Shown here: positions 1-7,296 of the stretch, piece by piece
Numbering within the stretch: the first letter of the stretch is position 1
Layout of the letters: the number at the start of each line of letters is the position of its first letter
Source of the DNA: an uncultured Neisseria sp.
GTDB taxonomy: Bacteria > Pseudomonadota > Gammaproteobacteria > Burkholderiales > Neisseriaceae
DNA length: 13,684 bases
Reading direction: 5' to 3'
NCBI GenBank assembly: GCA_937919795.1
Contig: CALFOA010000106.1
Span: 1 to 13,684 of the forward strand
The notes under the pieces: model-generated
What the model was told of the DNA's origin: nothing
The model's database searches: none
What the model saw: only the letters and a program-made list of their open reading frames with translations
Position numbers and translations under genes: made by a program

Positions 1-113
1 GTGACGGCCACATCGCCTTTTCTGTAGTAGCCGTCGAACCTGCCATCGAGCACACCCAACACTTTGCCGATGTCTTTCGCTTGTGATGGCTTTTCACACA
101 AAAACAGTTTCAT
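1..113 (-). CDS. topB: DNA topoisomerase III, N-terminal fragment (runs off window)
   Basis: Translating the minus strand from the ATG at 113 gives an uninterrupted 38-residue start that runs off the left edge. It begins MKLFLCEKPSQAKDIGKVLG, which closely resembles the Toprim-domain start of bacterial topoisomerase III (E. coli begins [20 protein letters not shown]), including the Glu7 expected to take part in catalysis. The family is a type IA enzyme that decatenates and relaxes single-stranded or nicked DNA. Copies are common on conjugative plasmids and islands, including the gonococcal genetic island, where they probably help DNA processing or segregation. The gene starts 29 bases after the pilin stop and is probably in the same transcript. 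The upstream sequence is G-rich but has no classical ribosome binding site. Only the first domain's start is visible, so length and integrity cannot be judged. Confidence 0.85.
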   Translation of the reverse strand, partial: MKLFLCEKPSQAKDIGKVLGVLDGRFDGYYRKGDVAV

Positions 114-142
114 TTCCGCCCCAATCCCTATAGGTCTATCTC

Positions 143-463
143 TTAAAAGGTAACAGTGAAGAGACTGAGCACCGGACCCGGTGCTACAACAAGGATGAAG
201 ATGATGCCAAGTACGGTAAGCAGGTATTTCCAACCGCCCATATACATACTGATGGCACAAATAGCCAAGCCTACCAACACCAAAATCTGACCAAGACTGC
301 CCTGCATCAGCCCCAAAAGCCAGTCGACGTAATCAGAAAAGCTGGTATCGCCGCCGGCATGTACAAATTGGGAACTGGCTGCTACCAGCCCCAGCAATAC
401 CAATTGCTGCTGGGAGCGCTGCATGCGCTTTTTAACCTGCTTGATTTTATTGCTCAAAAACAT
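143..463 (-). CDS. traA: TraA-like conjugative pilin precursor
   Basis: A 106-residue protein with a basic N-terminus (KIKQVKKRMQR), a hydrophobic stretch at about 21-33 and a signal-peptidase-like site after VHA36. Cleavage there would leave a 70-residue mature protein. The mature part has a short polar start, then two hydrophobic segments (about 55-75 and 79-102) separated by a short GGWK turn, the layout of VirB2/TraA pilins. The mature length equals that of F pilin. Its place directly after traV matches SXT/R391 and IncA/C operons. The start is supported by AAGGAG seven bases before the ATG. There is a 28-base gap after traV. VirB2-type pilins diverge strongly, so the call rests on size, topology and position. 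Whether the pilin is processed linearly or circularised, as reported for the gonococcal island, cannot be seen. Confidence 0.82.
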   Translation of the reverse strand: MFLSNKIKQVKKRMQRSQQQLVLLGLVAASSQFVHAGGDTSFSDYVDWLLGLMQGSLGQILVLVGLAICAISMYMGGWKYLLTVLGIIFILVVAPGPVLSLFTVTF

Positions 464-491
464 GATAAAACTCCTTATCTAAGTGGTGGAT

Positions 492-1097
492 TTACTGCAA
501 AGGGGGCAAAACGCCGTCCGGTAATGAGTCGGGAATGGATTGTGAAGCTGCTGCCGGTTGCGTAGGTGCAGTCTGTTGCTGCACGGCTTCAGCCTCTTTT
601 TGGGTTTCATCTTCTTCCGCTACCGTTTCTTTCGGTGTAACCAGCGGTGTAATCAGGCGGGAACTTTGGATACCTTGCGCAGCGGAATAGCCCACATTCC
701 ATTTGCGGGGTGTGACTTCGGAGAATACGCGTGACGGATAGACCAAATTCCCATTTTCATCTTCATAAGCGTTTACCCATACCCGCATCACCTGAGCCGG
801 CATCAATAACGGTTTCGGCTCTCCGATAACGGCTGCGGTCTGCACCGGCTCCGGCAAGAACGGAACGACATTGCTGACGCTGCCTTTTCTGTCATTTTGA
901 CCCGGTTCGTGCAACTGGATGGTTTCATCAGGGTCATAAGACTGTGCGGCGTAAAAGGCTGATCTGACTGTTACACAAGGTATTCCTTTTGCCGACTGCC
1001 GGCATGACAGCTTGCCGGAATCACCGACATTAAAACTTGATGCGCAGCCGGTGAGGAAAAGCAGCGGCGTTATGTAAATCCATTTCAACTGTTTCAT
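492..1097 (-). CDS. traV: TraV, outer-membrane lipoprotein of the F-type T4SS core
   Basis: A 201-residue protein starting with a lipoprotein signal peptide and lipobox LTGC (Cys18). Two further cysteines, C32 and C41, lie in a stretch (LSCRQSAKGIPC) of the kind seen at the N-terminus of F-type TraV proteins. TraV is the VirB7 counterpart: lipid-anchored in the outer membrane, it works with TraK and TraB to form the core complex, and the cysteines may form disulfides that stabilise it. The middle has the 'MRVWVNAYEDENGNL' motif region typical of the family, and the tail (about 165-201) is low-complexity, rich in Gln, Ala and Pro. The start overlaps the traB stop as ATGA, with AAGGA upstream. 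The assignment is supported by both sequence and gene order. Confidence 0.92.
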   Translation of the reverse strand: MKQLKWIYITPLLFLTGCASSFNVGDSGKLSCRQSAKGIPCVTVRSAFYAAQSYDPDETIQLHEPGQNDRKGSVSNVVPFLPEPVQTAAVIGEPKPLLMPAQVMRVWVNAYEDENGNLVYPSRVFSEVTPRKWNVGYSAAQGIQSSRLITPLVTPKETVAEEDETQKEAEAVQQQTAPTQPAAASQSIPDSLPDGVLPPLQ

Positions 1098-2332
1098 TTT
1101 CTTTGATCCTTTTTCACATAATCCAAAAACACTCCTTTGGTTACAATGATTTCACCGGTACGCAAGGGCTCGACCTCAACCACCGGAATGGATTGTGTGC
1201 CGTAGCTGCTGTAGATGTCGGCTATTCGGTCAAATGTTTTGCTGGTGCGCTTGCCGGCAGCCTCGGCGGCTGTACCGCCTAAATTAATTTGGGTGCGTGG
1301 CGAACCCTCGTTGCTACCGCTACCGGTATTGATATTCACTCCGTTTGCCACGCCTGTAGCAATGTCTGCAAGCGTTTCCATCGCACCTATCTTCACCAAT
1401 TGGGAGATGACTTTGCCGGTTTTGGATACCACACGACCTTGGAAACCGGGCTTACCATCTTCACCCATCACTGTGCCGGCAAGACTGATTTCGACGGATT
1501 TGCCGTCATCGCGCACACAGGAGAGTGTTTGTGTGCGCATCATCGCGCGGGAATCCATGTATTGTCCGAATGCTGAGGCCAGTACAAAACAATTGGATAA
1601 GTCTTGTCGGAAGCCATTGGGTAATAAAGCAGTGCCTTTTACTGTCATCAATACCGGCATCGGATCTTTTTGGTTGCCTGAAGCAGATGCATTGGTGGGT
1701 GCATTGATACCGGACAACAAAGCGACAGACAGAATCGAACCTGCCGGCAGATAGGTGCGGTTTTCACCCTCACCGGCTTGTGCAGCCTTGGTGTTGGATT
1801 TGCCGTTATCAGAGGAATCTGAAGCAGCAGCCGATGCCGCATTGGTTGTCTGAAAACGCGACTTCGGTTTTTCAGCCTTCTCTTCAAGCCCGTCACCATC
1901 CGGCAATGTGCCCGGTATTGTGGCCGTCCCCGAAGCCAAGGGCGCCTGGGTATTGGCCGATTCCTGTCCGTCAAACGGAGACCCTTGTTGGCCGACGGAA
2001 AGGTCGGTTTGCTTACTATCCTGAATCAGGCGCAACACCTCTTCCGCTGTCATGCCGCCCTGCCCGCCCGCAGCCTTGTTGCGTTTTTCGTTTTGCCATT
2101 CCTGGCGCATCGACTGCAACTCACCGGCGAGCCGTTCCATGGTCAAATCCCGGCTGGCCGAGGTAATGATTTGTGTCTCCGTGTTCGGTTTTTTGCGTGC
2201 AAGCACACCGCTTCGGTAATCGTTGAAACCGGAAACGATAAAAGTCAACGCCGCCACGCCGGCCACACTGCCGATAACCGCCACCTGTTTTTGGCGGCCA
2301 TTCAGATTGCTCCATTTTTCTTTCAGCTTCAT
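1094..2332 (-). CDS. traB: TraB, VirB10-like core-complex scaffold
   Basis: A 412-residue protein with one N-terminal membrane segment (about 17-35), a probable short coiled coil (about 63-90), a polar linker rich in Ser, Ala, Gly and Asn to about 190, then a C-terminal domain opening with YLPAGSILSVALLSGINAPT at 194, the signature of F-type TraB. Two cysteines in the C-terminal half (NCFVLA... and ...LSCVRDD) may pair. TraB spans from inner to outer membrane and links the coupling protein and ATPases to the outer-membrane ring. A conserved terminal part (RTGEIIVTKGVFLDYV) is present, so the protein looks complete. The start overlaps the traK stop as ATGA and has a strong GGGAGG six bases before it. 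Length is close to SXT-type TraB. Confidence 0.94.
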   Translation of the reverse strand: MKLKEKWSNLNGRQKQVAVIGSVAGVAALTFIVSGFNDYRSGVLARKKPNTETQIITSASRDLTMERLAGELQSMRQEWQNEKRNKAAGGQGGMTAEEVLRLIQDSKQTDLSVGQQGSPFDGQESANTQAPLASGTATIPGTLPDGDGLEEKAEKPKSRFQTTNAASAAASDSSDNGKSNTKAAQAGEGENRTYLPAGSILSVALLSGINAPTNASASGNQKDPMPVLMTVKGTALLPNGFRQDLSNCFVLASAFGQYMDSRAMMRTQTLSCVRDDGKSVEISLAGTVMGEDGKPGFQGRVVSKTGKVISQLVKIGAMETLADIATGVANGVNINTGSGSNEGSPRTQINLGGTAAEAAGKRTSKTFDRIADIYSSYGTQSIPVVEVEPLRTGEIIVTKGVFLDYVKKDQRK

Positions 2333-3297
2333 CGTGTACCTCCCTTGCCGACCATAATCAATACATCGGTGCTCTCACCCGGATAAACCGAGATTTTCGG
2401 AAAGAAGGAAACGGCCACTACGCGGTCATTGGCACCAAACATCTCTTCCGCCAGCACTTGCGGCTGACCTGTCGTGTTGCGCAATCGGTAGCGGTAAACG
2501 TCAAACTGAGCACCGCTGTAGCGCTGTATCGGCTCGGCACTCATGCCGTTTGCCATATTGATTTTTTGGCGCAAGGGCTGCACGGTGTAACCCGAGGGCA
2601 CTCTGCCACCAACAAGTTCTTTGAGCACATCGGCCAGTAACTGGCTGAATCCGGCAGCTTTGCCGGTTTTTACACCGCTCTTCTCAGCCGGTGACAAGCC
2701 GCCGGTTGCCAAGGTCAACGTTTGCGACATCAGATTTGCTTGCGGTGAAAGTGTCAACGACACCGGCAGACTGCGCGGATTGGCCTTGTCATAAATGGCG
2801 ATCCAAAAGCGTTTCGCCGTCAACGGTTCGATAAATACCGTAGAGCCGACCACATCGGCGGCGTGGCTGCCCACACCACCCTTAACCTCAGGTTGTTGGA
2901 ATGGGGTCAAAATCGTGTTGGGGTAATGGCGGGCAATCCTGACAACATGGTTCTCGCCGTATTTCGAAACGACGTTGTGAACACCTTGTACCGGCCCCTC
3001 GACAATATTGTCTTGAAACCCCCCGGAAACAGGGGCGCTGCCGGTGACCTGAACCACGCGGCGTTGAGCATAGGTCGGAGTTTTGGACGCCGGATTTTTA
3101 CCTGCCTTGCTGTTTTTGGTCGGAGTTTTCGGATTGGAGCGCGGTTTTTGCGGCACCACATCAGGCCAAACTTCTTCGACAGGCCGGTAAACCACTTCTT
3201 GTTCGACATGCTCTTTTTCAGTTGTTGCGGCAACGGTCGATGCACATCCCGTAACGAACGAAACTGCCGCCACATAAAAAAATGTCTTTGCAATCAT
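2329..3297 (-). CDS. traK: TraK, secretin-like core protein with a lipoprotein signal
   Basis: A 322-residue protein from the ATG at 3297. This start is preferred to the ATG at 3321, eight codons upstream, because AAGGA sits correctly before it and the signal peptide then begins at residue 1. The N-terminus is hydrophobic and ends in VTGC (Cys18), a lipobox. F TraK is usually regarded as a plain periplasmic protein, so a lipid anchor is unusual. Residues about 40-80 are basic and proline-rich. The C-terminal part (about 220-322) ends in a region with 'YRYRLRN', 'VLAEEMFG' and 'VAVSFFPK' typical of TraK/VirB9-like beta domains. The role is the outer-membrane ring with TraV and TraB. Gene order (traE-traK-traB) supports the name. 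The lipobox is seen in sequence; lipidation is inferred. Confidence 0.88.
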   Translation of the reverse strand: MIAKTFFYVAAVSFVTGCASTVAATTEKEHVEQEVVYRPVEEVWPDVVPQKPRSNPKTPTKNSKAGKNPASKTPTYAQRRVVQVTGSAPVSGGFQDNIVEGPVQGVHNVVSKYGENHVVRIARHYPNTILTPFQQPEVKGGVGSHAADVVGSTVFIEPLTAKRFWIAIYDKANPRSLPVSLTLSPQANLMSQTLTLATGGLSPAEKSGVKTGKAAGFSQLLADVLKELVGGRVPSGYTVQPLRQKINMANGMSAEPIQRYSGAQFDVYRYRLRNTTGQPQVLAEEMFGANDRVVAVSFFPKISVYPGESTDVLIMVGKGGTR

Positions 3298-3307
3298 TTT
3301 GGAATCC

Positions 3308-4108
3308 TTACAATAAATCATCGGCGGCTTGAGGCGGTTCTACACCGTCTATTTGTCCATTCGGTTCTACCGCTTGAACCGGCTGCTCAGGTGCAGCCGA
3401 GGTTGCCGGCGCTTCCGTGGGAAGGAATTCGTTCGAAATTTCCGCCTCTGTCGCAGCCGGAGTAACCAGCTGCATATCCTGTAACCGTTTTTCGACCTTT
3501 TGCGGATTTTTGCGGATCCACTCCTTGGTCATCGGCTCCCCGGTATAGGCACGCTGGTCGGTCACTTTCGGCATTCCATTGACCATTTCCATTTGTAATT
3601 CGTAAGTAGCCTGTACTGACCCCAAAGACTGTAAAGAACCACGACTGTAAGCCGATGAGGTCAATTTACCGGTCACGAAAAATTTTTTACTGTCCGGCTC
3701 ATAGACAATCGCTTTGGTAGGCATGAAATAGCTCATCGAATTGAGACCTGTGTATTTCGGATTGGTCTTGATGGCCATTAGCTGAGGCTTGACTGTTGCC
3801 CACACTTCGGGGGTGTAGAACGACTCCATGACATCGGCAATGTAATCGACAGTCGCAGGCGTAGCCGATGAAATGGTCGAAATAATGTACAGCGTAAAAG
3901 GTTCAAAATAATTTGCATCGGCCTTATCGAAGGCTACTTTGGCTGGTTTACTCAAATTCGGCGGGGTTAACACAACGCTTTCATGCGTTGTCATCTTGTC
4001 GTATGCAAGAAACAGATTGGAAACCAACATGCCGATGCCGAATACGGCCAGCATGGATTTCTGACTGCTCATCTGTTGCAGCTTGTTTTTTAGGGTCGCG
4101 GTTTTCAT
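3308..4108 (-). CDS. traE: TraE, VirB8-like inner-membrane component
   Basis: A 266-residue protein with one N-terminal membrane segment (about 19-37) and a periplasmic domain fitting TraE: 'YFEPFTLYIISTISSATPATVDYIADVM' lies at about 66-93 and 'YTGEPMTKEWIRKN' at about 190-203. TraE is the F-type counterpart of VirB8, thought to organise assembly of the channel and pilus at the inner membrane. It is longer than many TraE proteins (F TraE is about 190 residues). The extra length is a C-terminal tail from about 215 rich in Ala, Pro, Glu and Gln, probably disordered. The ATG overlaps the traL stop by one base (TGATG), indicating translational coupling. Confidence 0.92.
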   Translation of the reverse strand: MKTATLKNKLQQMSSQKSMLAVFGIGMLVSNLFLAYDKMTTHESVVLTPPNLSKPAKVAFDKADANYFEPFTLYIISTISSATPATVDYIADVMESFYTPEVWATVKPQLMAIKTNPKYTGLNSMSYFMPTKAIVYEPDSKKFFVTGKLTSSAYSRGSLQSLGSVQATYELQMEMVNGMPKVTDQRAYTGEPMTKEWIRKNPQKVEKRLQDMQLVTPAATEAEISNEFLPTEAPATSAAPEQPVQAVEPNGQIDGVEPPQAADDLL

Positions 4109-4416
4109 CAGTTGATTACCTTTCTCAACAGGCCGTTTTTGTGGATTTTATTGAGCGGTACCAATCCACTGAGATAAATTACATGCTGCAAGCCCCCGGT
4201 TAACGCATTGCGCTTGGAACGGATATAAAGACAGGAGAGCGCCACACCCAAGCCAAAACCAAGCCCGTAAGTCAGCACCGGACTGCGTGCCCACATATTC
4301 ATAATGGCTGCAATGGCCAAGCCCCCCAGGATCGGCATCAGGTCGTCCGCTTCAAACATCAAGATTTGTTGCGCATTGTCCAAATACTGTGGAAATACCA
4401 CAGGCTTATTTGTCAT
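4108..4416 (-). CDS. traL: TraL, small inner-membrane T4SS component
   Basis: A 102-residue protein starting at the ATG at 4416. The open frame continues upstream to 4599, but that stretch lies inside the OmpA-like gene, and a good GAGGAG precedes 4416, so the short form is chosen. It begins MTNKPVVFPQYLDNAQQILM, followed by hydrophobic segments at about 24-45 and 47-63 and a basic tail, as expected of TraL (a VirB3 counterpart). TraL is needed for pilus assembly and usually comes immediately before traE, as here. Its start lies 11 bases inside the preceding lipoprotein gene. Size, topology and gene order all support the call. Confidence 0.9.
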   Translation of the reverse strand: MTNKPVVFPQYLDNAQQILMFEADDLMPILGGLAIAAIMNMWARSPVLTYGLGFGLGVALSCLYIRSKRNALTGGLQHVIYLSGLVPLNKIHKNGLLRKVIN

Positions 4417-4939
4417 TTTGTCGCTCCTCGCATAAGTCAGGGTCAGGCAAACGGTCTTTACCGTATGCACACTCAAACGCAACGGTGACGCCTTTACCGC
4501 GTAAATAATCGGTAATGCTTTGCACACGCCGTTTGGACAGTGCCAGGTTGTAAGCACTGGAAGCTCGGGGGTCGGCATAACCGGAAAGCACCACACCATC
4601 CGGAGGCAGGTTGCTGATTACAGCATTCAGACGGCCTCTTTCCCGGTTGCTGATGGTTGACGAGTCTGTCGCAAAATAAACCGTATGCAGAGACCGCTCC
4701 GGATCGGAAGCATTACCAAATGAAAGTTGGATACCGAAAGGGCTGACTTGCTGATGCGTCCAGATAAACGTCCCCTCTTCCTCACTCATCAGGGCAATAT
4801 CCGAATAGCCTGAAACCTGTCGCATCACCACTAATTCTGTCCTTTCGAATCGGGGTTCTTTCGAAACTTGGGGTGGCAGTTCTGTCCGGCATCCGGCTAT
4901 TGCCGCCACCAAGCCCGCTAATAAAGCTATCCTTTTCAT
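4406..4939 (-). CDS. OmpA-family peptidoglycan-binding lipoprotein
   Basis: A 177-residue protein with a lipoprotein signal peptide and lipobox IAGC (Cys17). The C-terminal half (about 83-160) is an OmpA-like domain: 'VYFATDSSTIS' is the opening strand, and 'GYADPRASSAYNLALSKRRV' at about 120-139 is the peptidoglycan-binding motif, with the Asp (about 123) and Arg (about 137) that in OmpA contact diaminopimelate. It is therefore probably an outer-membrane lipoprotein that grips the cell wall. Standing just before traL, it may anchor the conjugation machine to peptidoglycan or open space in it; that role is inferred. Two cysteines near the end (about 157 and 170) could form a disulfide made by the DsbA-like protein two genes upstream. 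The start overlaps the previous stop as ATGA, with AAGGAAG upstream. Confidence 0.85.
   Translation of the reverse strand: MKRIALLAGLVAAIAGCRTELPPQVSKEPRFERTELVVMRQVSGYSDIALMSEEEGTFIWTHQQVSPFGIQLSFGNASDPERSLHTVYFATDSSTISNRERGRLNAVISNLPPDGVVLSGYADPRASSAYNLALSKRRVQSITDYLRGKGVTVAFECAYGKDRLPDPDLCEERQNDK
4626..4637 (-). repeat. Neisseriaceae DNA uptake sequence (AG-DUS) within coding sequence
   Basis: The minus strand reads AGGCCGTCTGAA, a full 12-base match, inside the OmpA-like lipoprotein gene. One-base variants occur at 8381-8392 (in traI) and 13183-13194 (in the DUF4400-family gene), and a two-base variant at 5334-5345. Confidence 0.8.
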
Positions 4940-5325
4940 ACGGCTTCCTTGTTTTTAACCATCCGGCGAATATCAATTGCTGTTATCCATCCGGCATTAA
5001 TCAACAACATCCAACAAACTACCCGCAACCAAAATAAATAGGCTATATACGCTTGCTCCCGCACAACAGTCGTGATGGCATACGGCCATCCAAATCCCTC
5101 GGTCAGCTGCACGGGTGCGTAACAAGCCGTTCCCAACGTGCCGCTTGCAAGGGTTTTAACGGCTTGCCATAGAGGCTCGGCAACGGCAGGAGCCGCGTAA
5201 CGCTGGGTTAGCGCTCCGGCTTCAGGCATCGGACACAATTGCGGTGTGATAAACAGGCAGGCCGCACTGTATGCAAACAACAATGGCGCAATCACCAGCC
5301 ACCACTTAGCGTTTTTCGATTTCAT
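4936..5325 (-). CDS. Hypothetical membrane protein between dsbA-like and ompA-like genes
   Basis: A 129-residue protein I cannot assign to a family. Hydrophobic segments lie at about 8-29 and 91-117. The loop between them (about 60 residues) contains two of the cysteines (CPMPEAG, near the first segment, and ACYAPVQ), a plausible disulfide pair if the loop faces the periplasm. The tail (IRRMVKNKEAV) is basic, fitting a cytoplasmic C-terminus under the positive-inside rule. The gene overlaps the end of the dsbA-like gene by 20 bases and the ompA-like gene by four, so it is certainly co-transcribed. The ribosome binding site is weak, suggesting translation coupled to the preceding gene. Position suggests an inner-membrane accessory of the transfer apparatus. 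Confidence 0.75.
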   Translation of the reverse strand: MKSKNAKWWLVIAPLLFAYSAACLFITPQLCPMPEAGALTQRYAAPAVAEPLWQAVKTLASGTLGTACYAPVQLTEGFGWPYAITTVVREQAYIAYLFWLRVVCWMLLINAGWITAIDIRRMVKNKEAV

Positions 5326-5962
5326 TGGATACCAGGCCGTCTAAGAGTTGTTTGAGCATGCCATAATCGCCATTGGTAAAACCGGCATGGGTACTGTAGC
5401 GCCCGGCCACGCCGAATGTCGGTGTCATCGTCACGCGGTAGCGCCGCATCAGCAGAATGGCCCGGGCAAGCCGCTGTTGCGTGATGTCGGCAGCAAGGCT
5501 CGAGTCAATTTGCTGTTTGGTAAAGCCCATCCGCTGCAACAGCCGGATATAGTCGGTCGCGTTGATATTTGTTTTTGTGCTGTGCATGGCATAAACCAAG
5601 CGGATAAATTCGTTGAGTCGCCCGGGCGCAAGCTGCCGGACCACATAAAATGCTGTTGCGGCCGCGTTGTGCTTTTGGGTGCCGACAATCGGAACCAGGA
5701 CGAACCGGAACGGCTGAGGCAGAGTGCGTCCCCATTGCGCATATCCTGCCCAGGTATTGGCGCAGTACGGGCAATCGAAAGAAATGAACATGTACACCCG
5801 TTCCGCATCTGATTTGAAATGACCGATTGCATGGTATGGCTTGGCCAAGCTTTGTAACGAAGCCTCCGCTTGGTTTGTAGGTGAGGTCATATCGGGCGCG
5901 GAAAATGTTTTGCCTGTAACAAGCAGTGCTGTGGCGGCAAGCAGAAAGCGTCGTCTGTTCAC
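5306..5962 (-). CDS. DsbA/DsbC-type thiol-disulfide oxidoreductase
   Basis: A 218-residue exported protein of the thioredoxin fold. The active site is CPYC (Cys64 and Cys67, in 'FDCPYC'), with an inserted helical region and a cis-proline motif TPTFGV (Pro181). The N-terminus MNRRRFLLAATALL has a twin-arginine-like RRxFL motif, so export by Tat is possible, although an ordinary Sec signal is not excluded. The start codon is GTG at 5962, overlapping the previous stop (GTGA), with AAGGAG upstream. F-type transfer operons often carry their own Dsb protein to oxidise cysteine-rich T4SS proteins in the periplasm; here TraV, TraB, the OmpA-like lipoprotein and the neighbouring membrane protein all have candidate cysteine pairs. 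Whether it is an oxidase or an isomerase cannot be decided from the motif alone. Confidence 0.85.
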   Translation of the reverse strand: MNRRRFLLAATALLVTGKTFSAPDMTSPTNQAEASLQSLAKPYHAIGHFKSDAERVYMFISFDCPYCANTWAGYAQWGRTLPQPFRFVLVPIVGTQKHNAAATAFYVVRQLAPGRLNEFIRLVYAMHSTKTNINATDYIRLLQRMGFTKQQIDSSLAADITQQRLARAILLMRRYRVTMTPTFGVAGRYSTHAGFTNGDYGMLKQLLDGLVSNEIEKR

Positions 5963-7269
5963 GGTTTTGCTCCTTCGGATGCGGTTTGCAGGAGTGTTGC
6001 TTGCGTGATGGCCAGCGCATCCTGAAAATCAACCAACATCAAGGCAGACATTTCAAGCGCGGCCTCGGTCAACGTCCGATAACTTGGCTGCCTGTACAAG
6101 GCTTCACGAATATTCTGCATGTTTTGGGTGAGAATAGCCTCCCGCACATCTGCCGTATTGAGCGCGAGTTCAATGACGGGAATCCGCCCTACATGCCCCT
6201 GCCCATGGCACATCGGACAACCTTCCGAAGCCATCCGGAAATACGTTGCCTGAGGGTTTCGTGTCGGCAGATTTTGCTGTTCATCCTCGGAAAGCGCCAC
6301 GGGAATGGCGCAATTGCTGCACAATTTGCGCAACAAACGCTGGGAGAAGAAACACAGCAATGCCTCTGCCAGCGCGTATGCTTCGGCATTCAACGCTGTC
6401 AGGCGCAGTAAAGTGGATGGTGCATCGTTTGCGTGCACGCTGCTGAGCACCAAGTGACCGGTATTGGCTGCCGTGGTGGCGATGGCGGCGGTTTCTTCGT
6501 CTCGGATTTCGCCCACCATGATGATGTCCGGGTCTTGACGCAGAAATGAACGCAGTACGCCGGCAAAGGTTCGGTAGTAGTTGATGCTGACTTGGTTTGC
6601 ACCCGGAATCCGGTTTTCAACCGGGTCTTCGACGGTCATGATGTTGGTATCGGGCGTATTGCGGTAATTGAGTGAGGCGGCCAGCGTTGCGCTCTTACCC
6701 GAACCGGTCGGCCCGCTGACAATAATCATGCCTTGCGGGCTGTCGATAACCTGAAGATATTTTTCCCGGACATAGTCGGGCATATAGATTTTTTCGAGCG
6801 GCAGATTTGCGGCTTGATTGCCTAGGCGACAAACGATGTTTGCGCCGAAAGTAGTCGGTACGATGCTGACACGGATGTCGATCATCGACTGTTGGTCTTC
6901 ATCGAGAATCCAAAATGAAGAATCATGGGAAGATTCGATGTCGTGTATGGGCAGCCGGCATTTCGCACGGATTTTATCGTTCAGCAACTGACCTGCCTGA
7001 CGGGTAAACAGCCACTGGTTGCTCATGAGCATATCTTCATGGCGGATCCGTACGACACAGCCGCTTTCCCGCCAGGAAAGATGCACATCGGAGGCTTTAA
7101 TTGATTTGGCGTATGGAAACACCCAATTCAAAAAGCCGACGGCACTTTCATCGCCGGCATGTGAGTGTAGAAAGCGGCCATGGTCGCCCACGTCAAAGCT
7201 CTTCCCTTCGTCTTGCAGAAGTGACTTATACGCATCGGGCAACGAAATCTGCCTGTTTTCCACGTTCAT
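5959..7269 (-). CDS. GspE/PilB-family secretion ATPase
   Basis: A 436-residue cytoplasmic ATPase. Residues about 45-150 form the N-terminal domain seen in PilT/GspE proteins. The C-terminal motor has Walker A GPTGSGKS (186-193), an Asp box TVEDPVE (212-218), Walker B DPDIIMVGEIRD (246-257) and a His box TGHLVLSSVHANDA (270-283). Four cysteines (C317, C320, C351, C354) form a CxxC-x30-CxxC motif, the zinc-binding element of GspE/PilB that VirB11 proteins lack. The protein lacks the long N-terminal extension of full PilB/GspE. F-type T4SSs normally have no VirB11-class ATPase, so this gene at the head of a traL-E-K-B-V-A operon is unusual; DotB/TraJ-like use in transfer is one alternative. Start ATG at 7269 with AAAGG upstream; a long hairpin lies just before it. 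Confidence 0.88.
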   Translation of the reverse strand: MNVENRQISLPDAYKSLLQDEGKSFDVGDHGRFLHSHAGDESAVGFLNWVFPYAKSIKASDVHLSWRESGCVVRIRHEDMLMSNQWLFTRQAGQLLNDKIRAKCRLPIHDIESSHDSSFWILDEDQQSMIDIRVSIVPTTFGANIVCRLGNQAANLPLEKIYMPDYVREKYLQVIDSPQGMIIVSGPTGSGKSATLAASLNYRNTPDTNIMTVEDPVENRIPGANQVSINYYRTFAGVLRSFLRQDPDIIMVGEIRDEETAAIATTAANTGHLVLSSVHANDAPSTLLRLTALNAEAYALAEALLCFFSQRLLRKLCSNCAIPVALSEDEQQNLPTRNPQATYFRMASEGCPMCHGQGHVGRIPVIELALNTADVREAILTQNMQNIREALYRQPSYRTLTEAALEMSALMLVDFQDALAITQATLLQTASEGAKP

Positions 7270-7296
7270 CGAACTACCTTTCAGTCAGTTGGAACC

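Noticed and set aside
1215..1754. Plus-strand open frame of 179 codons opposite traB
   Set aside because: It lies wholly antisense to traB, which has clear family motifs and a good start; the translated product has no recognisable features and no ribosome binding site.
3298..3321. TraK start at 3321
   Set aside because: It would add eight polar residues before the signal peptide; AAGGA is correctly spaced only for 3297.
2863..3465. Plus-strand open frame of 200 codons opposite traK and traE
   Set aside because: It crosses the traK-traE junction on the other strand and has unnatural composition; the two minus-strand genes explain the sequence.
4417..4599. Longer N-terminus for TraL starting at 4599
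   Set aside because: The extra 61 residues lie inside the OmpA-like gene, do not resemble TraL and lack a signal; GAGGAG before 4416 marks the real start.
5348..5812. Plus-strand open frame of 154 codons opposite the DsbA-like gene
   Set aside because: Antisense to a gene with a complete CPYC active site and cis-proline; composition (rich in His, Arg, Cys) is typical of a shadow frame.
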